The notes: a model not told the origin generated them from the sequence alone. A stretch of DNA of 64,000 nt from JAXMEQ01 sp046348225 (GCA_046348225.1 JAXMEQ010000006.1:186001-250000), one strand, 5' to 3'. Positions 49,416-58,189 are shown, counted from the stretch's first letter. A program made the numbers and translations.

Positions 49416-50095
49416 GCCCGGTCCTCCGGCACGAAGTACCCCACACCACGCAGCGTGCGGATGCAGGCGTCGCCCAGCTTCCTGCGCAGGTGGTGCACAT
49501 GCACTTCAATGGCATTGCTGTCCAGCGCGTTGTCCCAGTTGTAGAGCTTGGCCTCGATCTGCGACCGTGACAGCACGCGCGGGCGCACCTCGACCAGTGC
49601 CAGCAGCACGCCGAACTCCCGGGCCGACAGATCCACGGGCTGGCCGGAGCGCTGCACGGTGCGCGCCGCCGGGTCGATCCGCAGCTCGCCCACGGCGATG
49701 ACCGGCTGCGCGCGGCCCGCCGCACGGCGCAACAGCGCCCGCATGCGCGCGGCCAGTTCGTCGGGGTCAAATGGTTTGGTGACGTAGTCGTCTGCACCCA
49801 TGTCCAGCCCCGCGATGCGCGAGGCCACTTCGTCGCGTGCCGTCATGATGAGCACCGGGGTTGCGGGCTCGGGCAGCGCACCCGCCGGCGAAGCGCGCAA
49901 CCGGCGCAGCAGTTCGGCGCCGTCGCCATCGCGCAGGCCCAGGTCCAGCAGCACCAGGTCAAACGGCTCGCCCCGCAGCGCCGCCCAGCCCGTCGCCACG
50001 CTGTCGGTCAGGTCCACCGCCCAGCCGAGCTGACCCAGGTGGGCCTGCAGGCCGGCCGCAATGCCATCGTCGTCTTCCACCACCAGAATGCGCAT
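49412..50095 (-). CDS. OmpR-family response regulator (PmrA/QseB-like)
   Basis: 227 aa from ATG 50095 (MRILVVEDDDGIAAGLQAHL). Receiver with the phospho-Asp in VLLDLGLRDGDG, then a winged-helix DNA-binding domain (LSAREFGVLLALVEVRPRVLSRSQIE). Its likely DNA target is the TTAAG direct repeat 35 bp upstream of its own start codon, between it and the PAP2-eptA pair. Confidence 0.9.
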   Translation of the reverse strand: MRILVVEDDDGIAAGLQAHLGQLGWAVDLTDSVATGWAALRGEPFDLVLLDLGLRDGDGAELLRRLRASPAGALPEPATPVLIMTARDEVASRIAGLDMGADDYVTKPFDPDELAARMRALLRRAAGRAQPVIAVGELRIDPAARTVQRSGQPVDLSAREFGVLLALVEVRPRVLSRSQIEAKLYNWDNALDSNAIEVHVHHLRRKLGDACIRTLRGVGYFVPEDRA

Positions 50096-50129
50096 GGCTG
50101 CATTGTCGCGTGACGAAACGCATCCAGGG

Positions 50130-50146
50130 GTTAAGGATCGCTTAAG
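50130..50146. promoter_or_regulatory. PmrA/QseB-like box
   Basis: GTTAAGGATCGCTTAAG contains a direct repeat TTAAG/TTAAG with an 11-bp period, the pattern of PmrA boxes (CTTAAT-N5-CTTAAT). It lies in the 75-bp gap between the divergent response regulator and PAP2-eptA genes. Confidence 0.7.
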
Positions 50147-50170
50147 CCAGCCCCGGGAAGCTGCAGCCCC

Positions 50171-50872
50171 ATGCAATCTGCTTCCACGCGCCAGCTGGCG
50201 TTGTTGACCGCCAGCAGCGCCGCGCTGCTGCTGGGTTGGGATTTCTCCCGTCTGGACCTGCCGCTGGCGCACTGGTTTGGCAGTGCTGACGGCTTCGCGC
50301 TGCGCGAACACTGGCTGCTGGCCAACCTGTTGCACGACGGGGGACGCCGGCTGGCCTGGGCGCTGACGCTGGGTCTGAGCCTGGCTGTCTGGTGGCCCGT
50401 GGGCGCGCTGCGCCGGCTGTCGTTCAACCAGCGGCTGCAGCTGGCCGTGACCACACTGGCCACGGCGCTGGCCGTCAGCACCCTCAAGTCCTTCAGTGGC
50501 ACCAGCTGCCCCTGGGACCTGGCCGAGTTTGGCGGGGTGGCGCGTTACGCGTCGCATTGGCGGTACTGGCTGCAGCCCGACGGCGGCAGCGGCCGGTGCT
50601 TTCCCGCCGGTCATGCGTCGGCCGGGTTCGCTTTCGTGGGCGGCTACTTTGTGTTCCGCCACGACGCGCCGGCACTGGCACGGCGCTGGCTGGCCGCCGC
50701 ACTGGCGGCGGGCCTTCTGCTGGGGCTGGGCCAGCAGGCCCGGGGCGCGCATTTCATGAGCCACACGCTGTGGACTGGCTGGGTCTGCTGGAGCCTGGCC
50801 TGGTCCCTGGACGCCGCATGGACATGGGCAGGCCGGGGCGTTACCACCGGTAACATTGAACCCATCCCATGA
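50171..50872 (+). CDS. PAP2-family membrane phosphatase
   Basis: 233 aa with about five to six membrane helices. The PAP2 signature is present: KSFSGTSCPW, CFPAGHASAGFAF (PSGH-type motif, here PAGH) and RGAHFMSHTLWTGW with the catalytic His. Such enzymes dephosphorylate lipid pyrophosphates or recycle carrier lipids, and some act on lipid A. It overlaps the eptA-like gene by 4 bp. Confidence 0.83.
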   Translation: MQSASTRQLALLTASSAALLLGWDFSRLDLPLAHWFGSADGFALREHWLLANLLHDGGRRLAWALTLGLSLAVWWPVGALRRLSFNQRLQLAVTTLATALAVSTLKSFSGTSCPWDLAEFGGVARYASHWRYWLQPDGGSGRCFPAGHASAGFAFVGGYFVFRHDAPALARRWLAAALAAGLLLGLGQQARGAHFMSHTLWTGWVCWSLAWSLDAAWTWAGRGVTTGNIEPIP

Positions 50873-52512
50873 AATTCCGAATCCTTCCCGACCGCCGCAA
50901 CCCGGTGTGGCTGATCGGCGCGTCCAGCGCCTGGATGGCCACCGCCGCCAACACCCCGCTGTGGACGGAGCTGCAGCACCTGAACCTGCTGGCCACGCCT
51001 GGCGGCCTGGCGTTTGCCTGCGCGCTGGTGCTGATGATCGGCACCACGCTGGCTGCCCTGCTGAGCCTGCTGGCCTGGCGCTGGACGCTCAAGCCGGCGC
51101 TGGTGTTGCTGCTGCTGGCGGCTGCGTTCGGTGCGTACTTCATGGCCACTTACCGTGTGGTGATTGACAGCACCATGATGGTCAACGTGCTGCAGACCAA
51201 CCCCGATGAAACTGCCGACCTGCTCAGCCTGCGCATGCTGGGCGTGGTGCTGCTGCTGGGCGTGGTGCCCGCGGTGCTGGTGTGGCGCACGCCGGTGCAC
51301 TACGGGTCGCTGCCGCGCCGCAGCCTGCACAACCTGCTGCTGCTGGTGGCGGCACTGCTGCTGCTGGCCGTGACGGTGGTGGCCGCCTTCCAGCCACTGG
51401 CGTCCACCATGCGCAACCACAAGCAGGTGCGCTACCTCATGAACCCGCTGAACTCGGTCTATGCGCTGGGGTGGATCGCCGCGCGGCCGTTGCGCCGCGA
51501 CGAATCGGTCACGCTGCCAATTGGCGAAGATGCCCGCGCCGCGGCCCCCGGCGTGCGCCCGCCGCTGCTGGTGCTGGTCCTGGGCGAGACGGCACGCAGC
51601 GTGAACCTGGGCCTCAATGGCTACGGGCGCGACACCACGCCGGAACTGGCCCGCGAAAAGGTGGCAAGTTTTCGCAACGCATGGTCCTGCGGCACCAGCA
51701 CTGCAGTGTCGGTGCCATGCATGTTCTCTCACCTGGGGCGCGAAGATTTCGAGGCACGCAAGACCAACTACGAAAGCCTGCTGGACGTGATCCACCGGGC
51801 CGGGCTGGCCGTGCTGTGGCTGGACAACCAGTCGGGCTGCAAGGCCACCTGCGACCGCGTGCCCAGCGTGGAGACGTCCAACCTCAAGCACCCGCAGCTG
51901 TGCACCGGCGGCGAGTGTCTGGACGGCATCATGCTGGAGGGTCTGGAGGCGCGCATCGCCGCCTTGCCGGCCGAACGCCGGGCCCGCGGGGTGGTGCTGG
52001 TGATGCACCAGATGGGCAGCCACGGGCCGGCGTACTTCAAGCGGTCGCCACCCGCCTTCAAGCGCTTCCTGCCCGAATGCACCAGCAACGACCTCCAGCG
52101 CTGCAGTCGCGAAGAGCTTGTGAATGCCTACGACAATTCCATCGCCTACACCGACCACTTTCTCGCCTCCACCATCCGGTGGCTGCGCCAGCAGTCGGCC
52201 TGGGACCCGGCCATGGTCTATGTGTCGGATCACGGGGAGTCGCTCGGGGAAAACAACCTGTACCTGCACGGACTGCCCTGGGCCATTGCACCCGACGTGC
52301 AGAAGCATGTGCCCTGGGTGACCTGGCTGTCGGACGGTTTCACACAGCGTAGCGGCATCACGCTGCAGTGCCTGCAGGACGCGCGCGACCAGAAGATTTC
52401 GCACGACCACTACTTTCACTCGGTGCTGGGCCTGCTGGGCATCCAGACGGCGGTGTACCAACCCGCGCTCGACGCGTACGCACGCTGCGCACGGCCGCCG
52501 GCGGCGCGGTAA
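50869..52512 (+). CDS. eptA: Phosphoethanolamine transferase for lipid A (EptA-like)
   Basis: 547 aa: five N-terminal membrane helices, then a periplasmic sulfatase-fold domain starting LLVLVLGETARSVNLGLNGY, with the catalytic Thr in SCGTSTAVSVPCMFS and metal ligands near SDHGESLGENNLYLHG. EptA adds phosphoethanolamine to lipid A phosphates, which lowers binding of polymyxins. Its pairing with a PmrAB-like system and a TTAAG direct repeat fits regulated lipid A modification. Confidence 0.9.
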   Translation: MKFRILPDRRNPVWLIGASSAWMATAANTPLWTELQHLNLLATPGGLAFACALVLMIGTTLAALLSLLAWRWTLKPALVLLLLAAAFGAYFMATYRVVIDSTMMVNVLQTNPDETADLLSLRMLGVVLLLGVVPAVLVWRTPVHYGSLPRRSLHNLLLLVAALLLLAVTVVAAFQPLASTMRNHKQVRYLMNPLNSVYALGWIAARPLRRDESVTLPIGEDARAAAPGVRPPLLVLVLGETARSVNLGLNGYGRDTTPELAREKVASFRNAWSCGTSTAVSVPCMFSHLGREDFEARKTNYESLLDVIHRAGLAVLWLDNQSGCKATCDRVPSVETSNLKHPQLCTGGECLDGIMLEGLEARIAALPAERRARGVVLVMHQMGSHGPAYFKRSPPAFKRFLPECTSNDLQRCSREELVNAYDNSIAYTDHFLASTIRWLRQQSAWDPAMVYVSDHGESLGENNLYLHGLPWAIAPDVQKHVPWVTWLSDGFTQRSGITLQCLQDARDQKISHDHYFHSVLGLLGIQTAVYQPALDAYARCARPPAAR

Positions 52513-52616
52513 CCGGGGATCCGTCCTACAAGTGTTGCGGCCGCCGGCGCACAGGCTGCGCGGGGAGGCTGGACCAAGCTGGAGGCTTGACTGGCACTGC
52601 CAGAAGGAGCCCCCCC

Positions 52617-53000
52617 GTGACATTCCGTTCCCCCCATCTTCGCCTGCTCACTGCCACGACCCTGCTGCTGGCCGGCAGCGTCACCCTCGCGGCCGGCAGC
52701 CCCGCGACCGAGGCCAAGCGCGCCTACGAGCAGGAGCGTACCGCCTGCATGAGCGGTCAGTCGCAGCAGGACCGCAGCACCTGCCTGCGCGAAGCCAGTG
52801 CCGCGTGGGCCGAAGCGCGGCGTGGCGGGCTGACCAGCGCGACCAGTACCGACTACCAGGCCAATGCGCTGGCGCGCTGCAATGCGCAGCCCGCAGCCGA
52901 CCGCGACGCCTGCGTCCTGCGCATCCAGGGGCAGGGCCGGGTTGAAGGCAGCGTCAACGGCGGCGGATTGATCCGCCAGGTGGAAACGCCGATCAAGTAA
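52617..53000 (+). CDS. Small exported protein of unknown function
   Basis: 127 aa from a GTG start preceded by AGAAGGAGC. A signal peptide (LRLLTATTLLLAGSVTLAAG) is followed by a mature part with four Cys (TACMSGQ, STCLREA, ARCNAQP, DACVLRI), probably two disulfides. The spacing suggests an internal duplication of a ~45-residue C...C unit. It is not recognised as a known enzyme. It stands 104 bp after eptA. Confidence 0.65.
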   Translation: MTFRSPHLRLLTATTLLLAGSVTLAAGSPATEAKRAYEQERTACMSGQSQQDRSTCLREASAAWAEARRGGLTSATSTDYQANALARCNAQPAADRDACVLRIQGQGRVEGSVNGGGLIRQVETPIK

Positions 53001-53011
53001 GGCAGCGCTGC

Positions 53012-54049
53012 TCAGGCGGCAGCGGCCACCAGGCCGATGACCCGGCGCGCAGGCCGTTCGGCACGGGCGCGCAACTGGCCGCAGCCACCGTCCACGTCTT
53101 GCCCCGCGGAATGGCGCAGCTTGGTCAGCACGCCAGCGCGGTGCAGTGTGCGGGCGATCTCCGCCGCACGCGCCCAGGGCGGACGCCTGAAATCCAGCTC
53201 GGGCACGCTGTTGTAGGGAATCATGTTCATCACCGCGTACTTGCCCTTGAGCAGCCGCACGATGCCAGCCAGTTCGTCTGCGGTGTCGTTGATGCCCTCC
53301 AGCAGCGTCCACTGGTACTGGATGGGGTAGCCGGTGGCGCGGGCATAGCGTTCGCCAGCTTCCACCAGCGCTTCGGGCGTCATGCGCGGCGCGCGCGGCA
53401 GCAGCCGGGCGCGCAAGTCGGCGCGCGTGGTGTGCAACGACAGCGCCAGCGCCGGCTTGACCGGGCCCCGCGGCAGCTCGGTGAACACGCGCGGGTCCCC
53501 CACGGTGGAGAACACCAGATTCTTGTGGCCAACGTTGCCTGCAGTCCCCAGAAGCTCAATGGCTTCAAGCACGTTGTCAAGGTTGTGGGCGGGCTCGCCC
53601 ATGCCCATGAACACCACCTTTTTCACCGGCCGCAGGGTACGCGCCAGCGCCACCTGGGCCACGATCTCACCGCTGCTGACCTGCCGCACCAGACCGCCCT
53701 GCCCGGTCATGCAGAACACGCAGCCCACGGCGCAGCCAACCTGGGTGGACACACACAAGCCATCCCGGGGCAGCAGCACGCTCTCGACCGTTTGCCCGTC
53801 GCGCAGTTCCACCAGCAGTCGCGACGAACCATCTTCACCCGGGTGTTCCGACTTCAGCCGCGCGAGCCCGTGCAACTCGGCCACCAGCGCCGGCAAGGCG
53901 TCGCGCAGTGCCTGCGGCATGAAGTCCTCGATACGCCGTTTGCCAGCGTCCTGCGGCAACGCCTGCGACCACAGCCGCAACACACGGTGCTCGTGCTGGG
54001 GCCTGGCGCCGAGGGCGCGCAGGCGTTGGCGGATGTCGGACAGCTGCAT
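53012..54049 (-). CDS. RlmN/Cfr-family radical SAM RNA methyltransferase
   Basis: 345 aa from ATG 54049. The radical-SAM cluster motif C-x3-C-x2-C is in TQVGCAVGCVFCMTGQGGL, and the C-terminal methyl-accepting Cys lies in SAGQDVDGGCGQLRARAE. These match the RlmN/Cfr dual-specificity family that methylates adenine C2 or C8 in rRNA/tRNA. The N-terminus (MQLSDIRQRLRALGARPQHE) differs from canonical RlmN, so this may be a paralogue with another target. Confidence 0.82.
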   Translation of the reverse strand: MQLSDIRQRLRALGARPQHEHRVLRLWSQALPQDAGKRRIEDFMPQALRDALPALVAELHGLARLKSEHPGEDGSSRLLVELRDGQTVESVLLPRDGLCVSTQVGCAVGCVFCMTGQGGLVRQVSSGEIVAQVALARTLRPVKKVVFMGMGEPAHNLDNVLEAIELLGTAGNVGHKNLVFSTVGDPRVFTELPRGPVKPALALSLHTTRADLRARLLPRAPRMTPEALVEAGERYARATGYPIQYQWTLLEGINDTADELAGIVRLLKGKYAVMNMIPYNSVPELDFRRPPWARAAEIARTLHRAGVLTKLRHSAGQDVDGGCGQLRARAERPARRVIGLVAAAA

Positions 54050-54493
54050 GTGACTGATTTTAGTGACGTAGCCCGCGGCAAAGGCGTGTGCGCCCGGGCC
54101 GTGGCGCTTCACTGGAGCGGTCACCGCTGCGCGGTGACTGCCCTGCGCGACTCGGCGCCCCAGAGGCGCGCCACAGCCCAGGCGCACGCGCCTTCGCAGT
54201 GGCACGGTTGGCATACCGCGGGCGGCGCACCAATCCCTCCGCTTCGCGGCAGGCGGTGCCCGGTGGGGGCGATCGCTGTGGCGGCGAGGAGCGCAGAGCC
54301 GGGGGCGGCGCGCGCAGCGCGCTTCGTCGTCATGCTTGCCGAAGCTGTTTGAGCCGCGTGAGCGCAGCGAACACAGCGAGTTCTTCGGCACGACCCCGGA
54401 TCGAGCACCGCAGCGGAGTTGGCGCCAAGCGCCAACCGCCACAGTGTGAGCCCCCGCCGGGCACCGCCTGGCGCGAAGCCAGCGAAAGAAGAA
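54050..54493. other. GC-rich non-coding stretch with hairpins
   Basis: About 440 bp between the RlmN-family gene and cynS. It is rich in GC and in small palindromes, including the perfect GTCACCGC/GCGGTGAC stem at 54120-54138. The text around 54340-54430, with CGAGCACCGCAGCGGAGTTG, resembles sequence that, from memory, recurs in other Burkholderiales intergenic regions. No gene is supported: frames here change composition and have no start with a ribosome site. Confidence 0.5.
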
Positions 54494-54937
54494 TCAGTAC
54501 GTCTTGTAGGGAAGGAACTTGCCCGACAACAAGACGTTCACGCGGTCGCCCTTGGGGTCGGGCTGGCGCTGGATGTCCATGGAGAAGTCGATGGCGCTCA
54601 TGATGCCGTCGCCGAACTCTTCATGGATCAGTTCCTTGATGGTGGTGCCGTAGACGCTGACGATTTCGTACCAGCGGTAGATCAGCGGATCGGTCGGCAC
54701 CGGCGTGGGCAGCGAACCCTTGTACGGCACGACCTGCAGCCACTTCTGCTCTTCGGCGGTCAGGCCGAAGATCTTGCCCACGGCCTTGGCCTGGGCTGGG
54801 GTGGCCGTCATCTGGCCCAGGCACAGCGCCGTGGTCCACTCCTTGGACTCGCCGACCTTCTTGGCCACGTCGTCCCACTTGATGCCCTTGGACACCTTGG
54901 TGCTGATGATCTTTTCCGTTACGTCCATGCGGTTCAT
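54494..54937 (-). CDS. cynS: Cyanate hydratase (cyanase)
   Basis: 147 aa, typical cyanase length. The catalytic residues known from E. coli (Arg96, Glu99, Ser122) correspond to R88 and E91 in PLIYRWYEIVSVYG and S114 in GDGIMSAIDFSMD. It hydrolyses cyanate with bicarbonate to ammonium and CO2, a nitrogen source. The ATG at 54937 follows an AAGGAGCC ribosome site. It lies downstream of the transporter genes, 30 bp after the ATPase stop, so it is the last gene of the operon. Confidence 0.96.
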   Translation of the reverse strand: MNRMDVTEKIISTKVSKGIKWDDVAKKVGESKEWTTALCLGQMTATPAQAKAVGKIFGLTAEEQKWLQVVPYKGSLPTPVPTDPLIYRWYEIVSVYGTTIKELIHEEFGDGIMSAIDFSMDIQRQPDPKGDRVNVLLSGKFLPYKTY

Positions 54938-54967
54938 GTTCTGGCTCCTTTTTTTGACAGGTGGGTT

Positions 54968-55825
54968 TCAGTGCCCGGCTTTCGCACGGGTCACCAGGAA
55001 ATCAACAATGTGGTTGCGCAGCTCGTAGTAGCCGCCCAGGTGGTGCAGGCCGGCGCGTGTGCGCTCGCGCGGCAGGGTGTTGACCACCGTTTCGGCAATG
55101 CCGCCCGGCGTGTAGCCGTTGGGGCCTTCACTGCCGTTGCTCATGAGCAGGATGCGGTCGGCCAGCAGGATGGCTTCGTCCACGTCGTGGGTGATCATGA
55201 ACACCGTCTGCTGCGTCTCGCGCACGATGCCCATCAGCTCGTCCTGGATGGTGCCGCGCGTCAGCGCATCGAGTGCGCCAAACGGCTCGTCCAGCAACAG
55301 CATCTTGGGCTGGATCGCGAAGGCGCGCGCAATGCCCACACGCTGCTTCATGCCACCAGACAGCTGCGACGGCTTCTTGTCAATGGCCGGCAGCAGGCCC
55401 ACCATGCCCACAAACTTTTCCACATGGGCATTGACCTGGGCCCGCGTCCAGTCGGGCCAGCGCGACTCGACGGCAAAGGCGATGTTCTTGCGCACCGTGA
55501 GCCAGGGCATGAGGGCATGGCTCTGGAAGACCACGCCGCGCTCCAGGCTGGGGCCCGCCACCTCGCGGCCGTCCATGAACACATGGCCGCTGGTGGCCGT
55601 GTCCAGCCCGGCCAGCACGTTCAGGATGGTGGTCTTGCCGCAACCCGAGTGGCCGATGATGCAGACAAACTCGCCACGGTCGAGCGTGAAGCTGACGTCG
55701 GCAAACACCGGCTTGGCGGGCATAAAGGCCTTGGCCAGCCCTTCGATTTTCAGGAAGCCTTGCATGGCGGGGTCTTTCTTCGGTGCGGTGGCCAGCACGG
55801 CGCGTTGGTCCAGCTCACTCCACAT
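54968..55825 (-). CDS. ABC transporter ATPase, nitrate/cyanate type (NrtD/CynD-like)
   Basis: 285 aa with Walker A GHSGCGKTTILNVL, signature QLSGGMKQRVGIARA and Walker B MLLLDEPFGALD. The core matches the nitrate/taurine/cyanate import group. The ATG at 55825 overlaps the permease end by 11 bp; an internal ATG at 55765 would give 265 aa. It likely energises cyanate uptake, given cynS just downstream. Confidence 0.87.
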   Translation of the reverse strand: MWSELDQRAVLATAPKKDPAMQGFLKIEGLAKAFMPAKPVFADVSFTLDRGEFVCIIGHSGCGKTTILNVLAGLDTATSGHVFMDGREVAGPSLERGVVFQSHALMPWLTVRKNIAFAVESRWPDWTRAQVNAHVEKFVGMVGLLPAIDKKPSQLSGGMKQRVGIARAFAIQPKMLLLDEPFGALDALTRGTIQDELMGIVRETQQTVFMITHDVDEAILLADRILLMSNGSEGPNGYTPGGIAETVVNTLPRERTRAGLHHLGGYYELRNHIVDFLVTRAKAGH

Positions 55826-56675
55826 AGGTCACCAGCTTCTGCAGTTGGGCAAACATCAGGTCCAGCATCATCCCGACCAGCCCGATCACGAGGATGGCAA
55901 AGATCACGTTGGTCAACGACAGGTTGTTCCACTCGTTCCACACAAAGTAGCCAATGCCCGTGCCGCCCACCAGCATCTCGGCGGCCACGATCACCAGCCA
56001 GGCAATGCCCATGCTGATGCGCATGCCGGTGAGGATGGTGGGTGCTGCGGCCGGCAGGATCACGCGGAAGGCCTTGCGCAGCGGCTGCACTTCCAGCGTG
56101 AGCGCCACATTCAGCCATTCACGCTTCACCGACGCCACACCAAAGGCGGTGTTGATCAGCATCGGCCAGACGGAGCAGATGAAGATCACGAACACGCCCG
56201 AGACCGAGCTGTCCTTGATGGTGTACAGCGCCAGCGGCATCCAGGCCAGCGGACTGATGGGCTTGAGCACCTGGATGAACGGGTCCAGCGCCTTGTGCAG
56301 CAGCGGGCTCATGCCGATCACAAAGCCCAGCGGCACCGCCACCAGGCAGGCCAGCAGAAAGCCCAGCCCCACCCGGCCCAGCGAATGCGCTAGCTGGATG
56401 GCCACGCCCTTGTCGTTGGGCCCGTTGTCATAGAACGGGTCTGACAGCTGCTTGACCACGGTGGCGCCCATCTGGCCCAGTGTGGGGAAACCGGTGGTCT
56501 TGGTCGACGCCGGGTCCTTGCCCATCATCTTCTGGTATTCGATCTGCTCGGCCGTCAGTCCGGCAGTGGAGCCCGCGGCGCTGCCGGACGAGAAGGTGGC
56601 CACGTACCAGATGCCGAGGAAGGCCAGCAGCAGCAGCACCGAGACCAGCGCGGCCTTGAAGTGGAGGGATTTCAT
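55815..56675 (-). CDS. ABC transporter permease, nitrate/cyanate type (NrtB/CynB-like)
   Basis: 286 aa integral membrane protein with about six helices. The cytoplasmic EAA loop is recognisable (LNVALTLEVQPLRKAFRVILPAAAPTILTGMRISMG). It forms the channel with the ATPase and binding protein. The first ~75 residues include an extended loop rich in Gly/Ser before the second helix. Confidence 0.87.
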   Translation of the reverse strand: MKSLHFKAALVSVLLLLAFLGIWYVATFSSGSAAGSTAGLTAEQIEYQKMMGKDPASTKTTGFPTLGQMGATVVKQLSDPFYDNGPNDKGVAIQLAHSLGRVGLGFLLACLVAVPLGFVIGMSPLLHKALDPFIQVLKPISPLAWMPLALYTIKDSSVSGVFVIFICSVWPMLINTAFGVASVKREWLNVALTLEVQPLRKAFRVILPAAAPTILTGMRISMGIAWLVIVAAEMLVGGTGIGYFVWNEWNNLSLTNVIFAILVIGLVGMMLDLMFAQLQKLVTYVE

Positions 56676-56691
56676 GGTGCGGTGGCGCGGG

Positions 56692-58077
56692 TTAGCCCAT
56701 CTTGCTGATGGCGAAGCTCTTCACATAGTCCTCAGGCTTGGCCGGGTCGAACTCCTTGCCCATGACCTTGAACTTGCGGTACGCGCCTTCCGGCGGCTTG
56801 AAGCCGACCTGTGCCATCTGCTTCTTGGCGTCCGTCAACAGGAACACCTTCTCGGCGATCTGCTTGTAGTTGACGTCGCCCTTCACATAGCCCCAGCGCT
56901 TCATCTGCGTGAGCATCCACACCGCCATGCTCTGCCACGGAACCGGGTCGAAGTTGGCGCGGTCGGGCACGTTCTTGATGTTGCCCAGGCCGTCGGCAAA
57001 CTTGCCGGTCAGCACCTGGTTGAGCACAGCCTCGGGCTGGTTCAGGTACTGCGCGGGGGCAATCACCTTGGCGATCAGCTCGCGGTCCTTGGGCTGGCTG
57101 GCCATGAAGCTGGCGGTCAGCACGGCGCGATACAGCGCGGCAAAGCTGTTGGGGTTCTGCTTGATGAAGTCGTCGCTGACGCCGAATGCGCAGCACGGGT
57201 GGCCGTCCCAGATCTCCTTGGACAGGATGTGGATGAAGCCCACCTCGTCGTACACCGCGCGCTGGTTGAACGGGTCCGGGCCGAGGAAGCCATCGATGTT
57301 GCCGGCCCGCAGGTTGGCCACCATCTCGGGCGGCGGCGTCACGCGGATTTGCACATCGGTGTCGGGGTTGATGCCGTTCTCGGCCAGGTAGTAGCGCAAC
57401 AGGAAGTTGTGCATGCTGTACTCGAACGGCACGGCGAACTTGAAGCCCTTCCAGCTCTTGGGGTCGCGCTTGTCCTTGTGCTTGACGTGCAGCGTGATCG
57501 CCTGGCCGTTGGTGTTCTGGATGCTGGCCACATTCATGGCCACCTGGTTGGAGCCCAGGCCCATGCTCATGGCCAGCGGCATGGGCGAGAGGAAGTGGCT
57601 CGCGTCATGCTCCTTGTTGATCATCTTGTCGCGGATCAGCGCCCAGCCGGCCGTCTTCATGAGCTGGACGTTCAGGCCTTCCTTCTTGTAGAAGCCCAGC
57701 GGGTCGGCCATGATCAGCGGGCTGGCGCACGTGATGGCAATGAAGCCGATCTTCAGGTCCTTCTTCTCCAGCGGCGCCTTGTCCTGGGCCATGGCCTGCA
57801 GCGAGGTCAGCGCGCCCATGGGCAGCACCGAGGCAATGGCCGCACGCGCCGTGCCGGCGCCCACCGCCTTCAGGAAACCGCGGCGCACGCTGTCCACCGG
57901 GAACAGGGCCTTGACCATGGCTGCTTCCATGAAATCGCGCGACAGCTCCTCGGGACTCTGGGCCGCGGCGGCGTGTTCGCCGGGCGCGTGGTCCTGGCCG
58001 CAGGCGCAGCGCAGCATCAGCGGGCGGTCGGCGTCGTAAGCGTCATACGTCTTGGGGGTGGCAGGCAGTCTGGACAT
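56692..58077 (-). CDS. ABC transporter substrate-binding protein, nitrate/cyanate type (NrtA/CynA-like)
   Basis: 461 aa. A ~60-residue N-terminal segment with MLRCACGQDHAPGEH (Cys24, Cys26, His30, His35) precedes a twin-arginine motif (SVRRGFLKAVGAG, RR at 65-66) and a hydrophobic stretch. The mature part is an NrtA/CmpA-like binding protein (LKIGFIAITCASPLIMADPLGFYKKEG and following). Ligand by context: cyanate. It has a ribosome site GAGGTG before ATG 58077 and a possible sigma-54 promoter with a 22-nt leader. Confidence 0.87.
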   Translation of the reverse strand: MSRLPATPKTYDAYDADRPLMLRCACGQDHAPGEHAAAAQSPEELSRDFMEAAMVKALFPVDSVRRGFLKAVGAGTARAAIASVLPMGALTSLQAMAQDKAPLEKKDLKIGFIAITCASPLIMADPLGFYKKEGLNVQLMKTAGWALIRDKMINKEHDASHFLSPMPLAMSMGLGSNQVAMNVASIQNTNGQAITLHVKHKDKRDPKSWKGFKFAVPFEYSMHNFLLRYYLAENGINPDTDVQIRVTPPPEMVANLRAGNIDGFLGPDPFNQRAVYDEVGFIHILSKEIWDGHPCCAFGVSDDFIKQNPNSFAALYRAVLTASFMASQPKDRELIAKVIAPAQYLNQPEAVLNQVLTGKFADGLGNIKNVPDRANFDPVPWQSMAVWMLTQMKRWGYVKGDVNYKQIAEKVFLLTDAKKQMAQVGFKPPEGAYRKFKVMGKEFDPAKPEDYVKSFAISKMG

Positions 58078-58109
58078 GGTGCACCTCGTTTGAAAAGATG
58101 CAGATGCAT

Positions 58110-58125
58110 TGCAAGCAGCGGGCCC
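58110..58125 (-). promoter_or_regulatory. Candidate sigma-54 promoter for the cyanate transporter operon
   Basis: On the minus strand GGGCCCGCTGCTTGCA matches the -24/-12 consensus TGGCACG-N4-TTGCA except for two positions in the -24 box; GG and GC have the exact spacing. The predicted start site near 58099 gives a 22-nt leader carrying the ribosome site. Not confirmed by any other signal. Confidence 0.5.
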
Positions 58126-58189
58126 GTTTGGGCCGTCACTGCGGTTTTTGCAGCCCGCCGCCCCAAATCACCCACGCCAGACCGAAGCC

